Shown piece by piece: positions 5,817-10,144 of a stretch of 10,144 nt of DNA; within the stretch, counting starts at the first letter, position 1; each line of letters opens with the position of its first letter. This DNA comes from an uncultured Actinomycetes bacterium (GTDB taxonomy: Bacteria; Actinomycetota; Thermoleophilia; Gaiellales; F1-60-MAGs149). A model generated the notes under the pieces. That model worked only from the letters and a program-made list of their open reading frames with translations, did no database searches and was not told the origin of the DNA. The stretch is taken from the NCBI GenBank assembly GCA_903960645.1, contig CAJCBN010000099.1, positions 1-10,144 of the forward strand. Reading direction: 5' to 3'. A program made the translations under genes and the position numbers.

Positions 5817-6215
5817 CTACTCCAGCGCGCGATGCAGCACGACGACGGCGAGGGCCTCGACCGCCAACACCGCATCGCCGCGCAGATCCTCGACGACCGC
5901 AGCGGTGCACGGGCACGTGTCCGGCACCACACCGGCGAGCTCGGCGAGCGCGCCCTGCAGCGCATCGCCGTAGCCGTCTTCCATCAGGCCCGACGCGGTC
6001 TCAAGCGCAGCGCGCGAGCCGGCGGCCGACGATTCCTTGGGGTTGCCCTCAGCCGCGGCGAGCAGCAGGCCGCGACGCGAGACGGCGTTGAGCTCGTCCT
6101 CGTCGATCGCGAGCGACTCAAAGACGAGATCGATCAACACCGGCGCGGCGGCTGGCGTGCGGTCCTCGGGCTCGAGCCCGACGAGCGCCTCCTCGATTGC
6201 GAACAGGGCCTCCAT
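5817..6215 (-). CDS. Unrecognised 132-residue acidic protein with CPC motif
   Basis: I do not recognise this family. The protein is 132 residues, strongly acidic, rich in Ala, Leu and Glu, and appears helical throughout, with no signal peptide. One distinctive feature is PDTCPCTAAVVEDLRGD, with C101 and C103 close enough to bind a metal or form a redox pair. ATG at 6215 is chosen: upstream sequence in this frame is a shadow of the regulator gene, and TACGCT lies 8 bases before the ATG. It sits 25 bases after the LytTR regulator and 2 bases before the cyclodeaminase-like gene, so it belongs to the same operon. That placement suggests a role tied to either the signalling pair or the dehydrogenase, but nothing in the sequence says which. 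Confidence 0.75.
   Translation of the reverse strand: MEALFAIEEALVGLEPEDRTPAAAPVLIDLVFESLAIDEDELNAVSRRGLLLAAAEGNPKESSAAGSRAALETASGLMEDGYGDALQGALAELAGVVPDTCPCTAAVVEDLRGDAVLAVEALAVVVLHRALE
5820..5823 (-). promoter_or_regulatory. Shine-Dalgarno inside the end of the upstream gene
   Basis: GGAG on the minus strand lies 5 bases before the GTG at 5814 and overlaps the last sense codon of the 132-residue gene (CTG GAG TAG). It decides the start of the cyclodeaminase-like gene and implies coupled translation of the two. Confidence 0.65.
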
Positions 6216-6223
6216 TTGGGGGC

Positions 6224-6229
6224 AGCGTA
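6224..6229 (-). promoter_or_regulatory. Putative internal -10 hexamer in the operon
   Basis: TACGCT on the minus strand fits TANNNT and ends 8 bases before the ATG at 6215; no Shine-Dalgarno is present (GCCCCCAA). The last two operon genes may therefore also be transcribed independently of the signalling pair. Confidence 0.35.
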
Positions 6230-6240
6230 GCCGCGTTTGG

Positions 6241-6972
6241 CTAGCGGAGCCCGAGCGCGGTGCGCAGCGCGCGCGTCTGGCGGCGGGCGACCTCGAGCAC
6301 CGTGCCGTTCTTGTCGGACAGTCGCACCTGCACGCGGCCTTCGCCGACGGGCTCGAGCGCCGCGACGAGCGTGAGGTTGACGATCTGCGAGCGGTGAATG
6401 CGCATGAACGTGCTCGGGAGCAGATCCTCGAGCGCGCGCAGAGAACGCGGCGAGCCGAGGACGCGCCCGTCGGCGAGGGCGATGCGCGAGCGGTCGCGAT
6501 CGGCCTCGGCGTAGGCGACCTCGGCCGGATCGACGAGCAGGGTCTCCTCCCCATCGCCATCGACCGGGATGCGAGCCTCCAGCGCCGCCCCCGGTGCCGT
6601 GCCCGCGCGGATCGCCGCGACACGGCGGACGGTCGTGAGCAGGCGGTCCTCGCGCACGGGCTTGAGCAGGTAGTCGACGGCCTCGACCGAGAACGCCTGG
6701 ATCGCGCGGTCATCGTGGGCCGTCACAAACACGACCGTTGGGCGGTGCGGCAGGGCCGCCAACGTCTGGGCGAGTTCGATGCCACCCTTGCCCCCCGGCA
6801 TCGAGATGTCGAGGAACACGACGTCGTACGCCATGCGCTCGGCCAGCACCAGCGCCTCGCGCGCACTTGCGGCCTCGCCCGCCACCTCGATGCCGTCGAT
6901 GCCGGTGAGGAGATGGCGCAGCTCGCCACGGGCCGGCGCCTCGTCGTCGACGATCAGGGCGAGCAGCGTCAT
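6241..6972 (-). CDS. LytTR-family response regulator
   Basis: This 243-residue regulator has a receiver domain at residues 1-120 with D9-D10, phospho-acceptor D55 (VVFLDISMPG), T84 (VFVTAHDD) and K104 (DYLLKP). A LytTR DNA-binding domain spans about residues 140-240, recognised by FMRIHRSQIVNL and the closing basic RRQTRALRTALGLR. LytTR domains are mostly beta-strand and bind pairs of direct repeats upstream of target genes. The ATG overlaps the TGA of the upstream sensor kinase gene in the sequence ATGA, so kinase and regulator are translationally coupled partners of the LytS/LytR (BtsS/BtsR) kind. Two genes of unrelated type follow in the same operon. The regulated genes are not known; I saw no obvious repeated site in the promoter gap 8370-8447. 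Confidence 0.95.
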   Translation of the reverse strand: MTLLALIVDDEAPARGELRHLLTGIDGIEVAGEAASAREALVLAERMAYDVVFLDISMPGGKGGIELAQTLAALPHRPTVVFVTAHDDRAIQAFSVEAVDYLLKPVREDRLLTTVRRVAAIRAGTAPGAALEARIPVDGDGEETLLVDPAEVAYAEADRDRSRIALADGRVLGSPRSLRALEDLLPSTFMRIHRSQIVNLTLVAALEPVGEGRVQVRLSDKNGTVLEVARRQTRALRTALGLR

Positions 6973-8369
6973 GCCGCAGCCTCGCCAAGCACCGGCGGCT
7001 CGACCGGGAGGAGAACGCTGATCGACGTGCCGAGCACCGGCGCGCTAGCGATCCGCAGCCGGCCCTGGTCTCCGTAGTAGGCCTGGATGCGCCGGTGGAC
7101 GCTGGCCAGCCCGAGGCCCGCCGCACCGCTGCCGAAGCCCGGCTCGAGCACGTGCGCCGCATCTTCCTGCGTGATGCCGCGGCCGTTGTCACGCACGATC
7201 ACGCGCAGCCGGCCGAAGCGCACGTCGGCGCGGATAACGACGCGGAGCGGCTGGTCCGTCTTGCCGTGCTTGATCGCGTTCTCCACCAGCGGCTGGACGA
7301 GGAACGGCGGCACCATCACCGCGTTCGCGGCCGGGCCGATGCGCCGCTCCACGATGAGGTCGTGGCCGAAGCGCGCCTGCTCCAGCTCGAGGTACGCCTC
7401 CACGTGCGCCATCTCATCCGCGAACGAGACGAACTGCGACGGCTGCCGTAGCGTCGAGCGGCAGTACTCCGCGAACGTGATCACGAGCCGCCGCGCCTCA
7501 TCGGGCTGCGTGCGGATGAACGCCGCGATCGTGTTGAGCGCGTTGAAGAGGAAGTGCGGCTCGATCTGCGCCTGCAGGGCGGCGAGCTCCGCCGACGCAC
7601 TGGCCCGAACGTGCACCTCGACCTCGCCCGCGGCGAGCGCCGTCGACACGAGACCGCAGAGCGACTCCATGACCGCGCGCTCCTGGTCGGAGATTTCCAG
7701 CGCCCCCTCGGAGAACGCAATGATCGAGCCGATCGCGCGGCCGCGAACGACGAGCGGCCCCACGACGGCAGAACGCAGCGGGCAGTCCGAGGTGCAGCCA
7801 TGGCGCCACCCGGCCGGCAGCCGCGCCACGCGCGCCTCGTCCATGGCCTGCACCGCGCCCGGCGGAGCATCCGTGCCGGTGCCGTGATGGTCGGCCGCGA
7901 GCCCGACGTGCGCCAGCACCTGCCGGCGATCGGAGACCGCGATAGCCGCGTAGCCGAGCCGCGTCTGCGCCTCGGTCGCGAGGAGCTGCGCCGCGCCCGG
8001 CGTCAGCCCGTCGTGCAGCGCCGGCGTGGCGATGGCGACGACCTCGAGGATCGCCGAGGCGGGGCCGCCGCCGAGCACGCCCGCGTCGCGCACCGAGCTG
8101 CGGATCAGCCCGAGGAAAAGCACGAGCAGGAACGTCGCGATAGCGACGACGGGCACGACACCGATGGCCCGGACGTCCAGCGCGGAGAACGCCTCCAGCG
8201 CGAGCCCGACGAGGCCCGCCTGCAGGAGGCCCAGCATCGCGGCCGCCAGCAGGGGCCCGCGGAGGTCCGCCCAACGGCGGCGGCCGGCGCGCGCCGAGCG
8301 TCCGCGCTGGCTCGAAATCCACGTGAACGGGACGTCGCGGCGCGGCTGTTCGGGGTCGGGGGCGTCCAC
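6969..8369 (-). CDS. LytS-type sensor histidine kinase with GAF-like domain
   Basis: About 466 residues. After a basic N-terminus (RSARAGRRRW) come two membrane segments (LLAAAMLGLLQAGLVGLAL and IGVVPVVAIATFLLVLFLGL). A GAF-like domain follows, carrying HGCTSDCPLRSAVVGPL, a cysteine motif I associate with LytS-type kinases. Next is the His_kinase (PF06580-type) domain with H272 in QIEPHFLFNALNTIA, then an ATPase domain with N364 (VENAIKHG), D394 (DNGRG) and GAAGLGLASVHRR. The protein autophosphorylates and passes phosphate to the LytTR regulator, whose gene overlaps by 4 bases. With only two membrane segments, the GAF domain is probably the cytoplasmic sensor. The frame is open to 9227, but that part overlaps the VanW gene. 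GTG at 8369 and ATG at 8432 are both possible; I prefer 8369 because TAGCAT lies 8 bases upstream. Confidence 0.9.
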   Translation of the reverse strand: MDAPDPEQPRRDVPFTWISSQRGRSARAGRRRWADLRGPLLAAAMLGLLQAGLVGLALEAFSALDVRAIGVVPVVAIATFLLVLFLGLIRSSVRDAGVLGGGPASAILEVVAIATPALHDGLTPGAAQLLATEAQTRLGYAAIAVSDRRQVLAHVGLAADHHGTGTDAPPGAVQAMDEARVARLPAGWRHGCTSDCPLRSAVVGPLVVRGRAIGSIIAFSEGALEISDQERAVMESLCGLVSTALAAGEVEVHVRASASAELAALQAQIEPHFLFNALNTIAAFIRTQPDEARRLVITFAEYCRSTLRQPSQFVSFADEMAHVEAYLELEQARFGHDLIVERRIGPAANAVMVPPFLVQPLVENAIKHGKTDQPLRVVIRADVRFGRLRVIVRDNGRGITQEDAAHVLEPGFGSGAAGLGLASVHRRIQAYYGDQGRLRIASAPVLGTSISVLLPVEPPVLGEAAA

Positions 8370-8377
8370 GGAGGTTG

Positions 8378-8383
8378 ATGCTA
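8378..8383 (-). promoter_or_regulatory. Putative -10 hexamer of the LytS/LytR operon
   Basis: TAGCAT on the minus strand fits TANNNT and ends 8 bases before the GTG at 8369, with no Shine-Dalgarno (CAACCTCC between). It lies in the short gap shared with the divergent VanW gene. If the ATG at 8432 is the true start, this element would be inside the gene and meaningless. Confidence 0.35.
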
Positions 8384-8426
8384 CCCGGGTGCGAGCCGGA
8401 TCGCAGTGGTGAGCGCTGACGACGGG

Positions 8427-8432
8427 TATCAT
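8427..8432 (+). promoter_or_regulatory. Putative -10 hexamer of the VanW-family gene
   Basis: TATCAT differs from the TATAAT consensus at one base and ends 15 bases before the ATG at 8448, giving a leader of about 8 bases. No -35 consensus is seen at the usual distance. It favours ATG 8448 over the in-frame GTG at 8406, which would lie upstream of the transcript start. Confidence 0.45.
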
Positions 8433-8447
8433 GGGCTGTCGGTAGAG

Positions 8448-9944
8448 ATGGCCCCTCCGACGCCTGCACGCACCCCACCCACCCCCGGCTCCGGCCCGGG
8501 GCCGCGCACCGTGTATCGGGCGACGCAGCGTCGTGGCCGGACGAGCGCGCGCACGCGCCAGCTGATCGTCGTCGGCGTGGTCGCGCTGCTCACGATCGGC
8601 GTGATCCGCGGTCTGATGATCCGGGGCGACGTCGCCCCGGGCGTCTCGGTGCACGGCATCGACATCGGCGGGCTCTCGCCCGCAGAGGCCAAGGCCAAGC
8701 TGAAGACCGAGCTCGTGCCGCAGCTCGATCGCACCGTCACGGTGACGCTCGACTCGCAGACCGCGCCGATGAACCCGGCCGAGCTCGACACCCGCATCGA
8801 CGTGACGCAGACGGTCGACCGCGCCATGCAGACCGGGCGCCTCCAGTCGCTCCTCCTGCCGTTCGTCTACTCGCACGACATGGCACCCGCGATCACGACG
8901 CCCGCCAAGCCGCGCATCCCCGCCAACCTGCGGCTGATCGCCGAGCCCGCGCGCAACGCCCGGGTGCAGATCGCAAACGGCAAGACAACGATCTCCCCCG
9001 CCCGCGACGGCCACTCGATCTCGCCGCGGATGATCGTCCTCGCCTCGGCCAACGCCGCGCTGGCCGGACAGCGCAAGCTGACGCTGCGCTCGCAGGTGAC
9101 CAAGCCCGCGATCTCCACTGCGGCCGCGAAGGCCGCCGCAACCGAAGCCGCCGCGCTCGCCTCCTCGCCCGTCGCCCTCAACGTCGATGGCAACCGGGTC
9201 GGCGCGCTCTCCACGGCCGTGCTCCAAAACGCTGTGATGGTGCGCAACCAGGACGGCAAGGCGACGATCGCGTTTGACGCCAAGGTGCTGGCGCCCGCCG
9301 TCGGGGAGGTCCTCGGCGACCGCATCCGCGAGCCGCAGAATGCGATGTGGGACACCAACGGCCAGCGCGCCTGGGTCGAGCCCGGCAAGGACGGCATCAG
9401 CTTCGACGCGCGCAAGGTGGCCGATGCCGTGCGCACGGCTGCGATCGAGGGCGGCGCCCGACAGGCCGACGTGAAGCTGATCCGCACGTCACCGAACCGC
9501 AGCACCGAGGACGCGGAGAAGTTCGGCATCACGACCAAGACGGCTGGCGCGACGACAGAGCTCGGTGACTCGTCGGCGAACCGCATTCACAACGTTGCGC
9601 TGATGGCCGAGATCCTCGACAACCGCCTCGTCATGCCCGGCGAGCAGTTCTCGTTCAACGACGCCGTCGGGCCGCGCTCGCCCGAGCGCGGCTTCCTCGA
9701 GGGGCAGGCGATCGTCGGTGGGCTGCTGATTCCCTCGATCGGCGGCGGCGTCTGCCAGGTCGCCTCGACCCTCTATGCCGCGGTCTTCTCGGCCGGTCTC
9801 GAGATCGACGAGCGGAACAACCACGACTTCTACATCTACCACTACGGCGACGGCATGGACGCCACCGTGTCGTGGGGCGGTCCCGACTTCAGCTTCACCA
9901 ACAACACCGGCCACCCCAGTGCTGATCCGCGCCACGGCCGATAA
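8448..9944 (+). CDS. VanW-family membrane-anchored envelope protein (frame broken near its end)
   Basis: The frame gives 498 residues before a TAA at 9942-9944. A Pro-rich, then basic cytoplasmic tail (residues 1-37) leads to one membrane anchor at about 38-54. Outside are repeats of the peptidoglycan-binding-like (PG_binding_4) type starting VAPGVSVHGIDIGGLSPAEA, with a second copy around residues 230-340. The VanW domain begins near residue 359: NRIHNVALMAEILDNRLVMP, then GEQFSFNDAVGP, SIGGGVCQVASTLYAA with C436, and TVSWGGPDFSFTNNTGHP. VanW was first seen in vancomycin-resistance clusters, but most members are envelope proteins of unknown function, and resistance should not be inferred. 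The last nine codons are out of frame: family-like sequence resumes at 9919 in another frame. Start ATG 8448 is preferred; GTG 8406 is possible. Divergent from the LytS/LytR operon. Confidence 0.88.
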   Translation: MAPPTPARTPPTPGSGPGPRTVYRATQRRGRTSARTRQLIVVGVVALLTIGVIRGLMIRGDVAPGVSVHGIDIGGLSPAEAKAKLKTELVPQLDRTVTVTLDSQTAPMNPAELDTRIDVTQTVDRAMQTGRLQSLLLPFVYSHDMAPAITTPAKPRIPANLRLIAEPARNARVQIANGKTTISPARDGHSISPRMIVLASANAALAGQRKLTLRSQVTKPAISTAAAKAAATEAAALASSPVALNVDGNRVGALSTAVLQNAVMVRNQDGKATIAFDAKVLAPAVGEVLGDRIREPQNAMWDTNGQRAWVEPGKDGISFDARKVADAVRTAAIEGGARQADVKLIRTSPNRSTEDAEKFGITTKTAGATTELGDSSANRIHNVALMAEILDNRLVMPGEQFSFNDAVGPRSPERGFLEGQAIVGGLLIPSIGGGVCQVASTLYAAVFSAGLEIDERNNHDFYIYHYGDGMDATVSWGGPDFSFTNNTGHPSADPRHGR

Positions 9945-10144
9945 CAGCACGATGATCGTCAACCTCTACTCGTCGCCCTCCGACGGGCGCACCGTCGAGA
10001 CGAGCGTCAGCGAGCGCTACGCGCTGAAGGAGCCGGAGAAGCGCTACATCGAGGATCCGACCGCACCGCCGAAGACGGTCGTGCCGTATACCGACGGCCA
10101 GGCCGGCTTCGCCGTCGACGTCACGCGCGTCGTCAAGCGTGACG
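9919..10144 (+). CDS. Continuation of the VanW-family gene after the frameshift (3' partial)
   Basis: From GTG at 9919 to the window end this frame is open and reads VLIRATADNSTMIVNLYSSP, then SDGRTVETSVSERYALKEPE and so on to GFAVDVTRVVKRD. 'V-L-I-R-A' followed by a strand such as 'MIVNLYS' is what normally follows the F-TN-TGHP segment in VanW proteins, so this is the same gene displaced by one base. The final GFAVDVTRVVK stretch resembles the start of a G5-like envelope domain. It is unlikely to be a separate gene: there is no promoter or ribosome site, and it starts inside the VanW domain. The true gene end is outside the window. Confidence 0.75.
   Translation, partial: MLIRATADNSTMIVNLYSSPSDGRTVETSVSERYALKEPEKRYIEDPTAPPKTVVPYTDGQAGFAVDVTRVVKRD

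Noticed and set aside
5080..5973. Plus-strand open frame of 297 codons
   Set aside because: It is antisense to the cyclodeaminase-family gene, whose Rossmann motif is clear. The translation is rich in Arg, Gly and Asp with no motif.
8370..9227. N-terminal extension of the LytS-type kinase frame to 9227
   Set aside because: This open frame is antisense to the VanW-family gene, has low-complexity Arg/Gly/His-rich composition and no recognisable domain. The kinase is complete from 8369.
9914..9921. Programmed +1 ribosomal frameshift at CCC-A
   Set aside because: The codon pair allows it in principle, but there is no stop at the shift site, no stimulatory Shine-Dalgarno-like element and no known family precedent. 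A sequencing error or mutation in the C run is simpler.
8448..10144. VanW gene as evidence of a vancomycin-resistance cluster
   Set aside because: No van ligase, dehydrogenase or dipeptidase genes are present. VanW-domain proteins are widespread in bacteria outside resistance clusters.

Overview
The window is high-GC DNA from a single bacterium, most likely an actinobacterium of the class Thermoleophilia (Solirubrobacterales-like). This rests on the base composition, frequent GTG starts, and the 426-1313 protein. That protein's N-terminus (KKPSAATVIATIALFAALGG, then TGYAA and short 'K-DGA-I' repeats leading into Gly-X-Y triplets) is a style I associate with that lineage. The lineage call is an inference, not a search result.

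Layout: 1-346 is the C-terminal ATPase end of a histidine kinase that begins outside the window. It converges on a secreted collagen-like protein (426-1313, minus), with two strong hairpins between the two genes. Divergent from the collagen-like gene is a two-component pair: a LuxR-type response regulator (1430-2077) overlapping a polytopic histidine kinase (2052-3773). The C-terminus of this kinase is a close, gapless paralogue of the truncated kinase at the left edge. The kinase gene ends back-to-back with mqnD (3774-4601, minus), a step of the futalosine menaquinone pathway. Divergent from mqnD is a 78-residue acidic protein of unknown function (4700-4936).

From 8369 down to 4933 on the minus strand lies a compact four-gene operon: a LytS-type sensor kinase with a GAF-like domain, its LytTR response regulator (ATGA overlap), an unrecognised 132-residue acidic protein with a CPC motif, and an ornithine-cyclodeaminase/mu-crystallin-family dehydrogenase. 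The operon is divergent from a VanW-family membrane-anchored envelope protein (8448 to the right edge). The VanW frame is broken by an apparent single extra C near 9914-9917 and continues in another frame to the window end.

Taken together, the region is rich in signal transduction (three kinases, two regulators) and cell-envelope proteins, with two metabolic enzymes. Several starts lack a Shine-Dalgarno sequence and instead carry a TANNNT hexamer 6-9 nt upstream, suggesting leaderless transcripts; mqnD and the cyclodeaminase-like gene instead have GGAG at 5 nt. I found no tRNA, rRNA, CRISPR array, insertion sequence or phage genes. No clearly new system is demonstrable. The least explained items are the duplicated kinases around a collagen-like gene, the LytSR-linked operon, and the frameshifted VanW gene.
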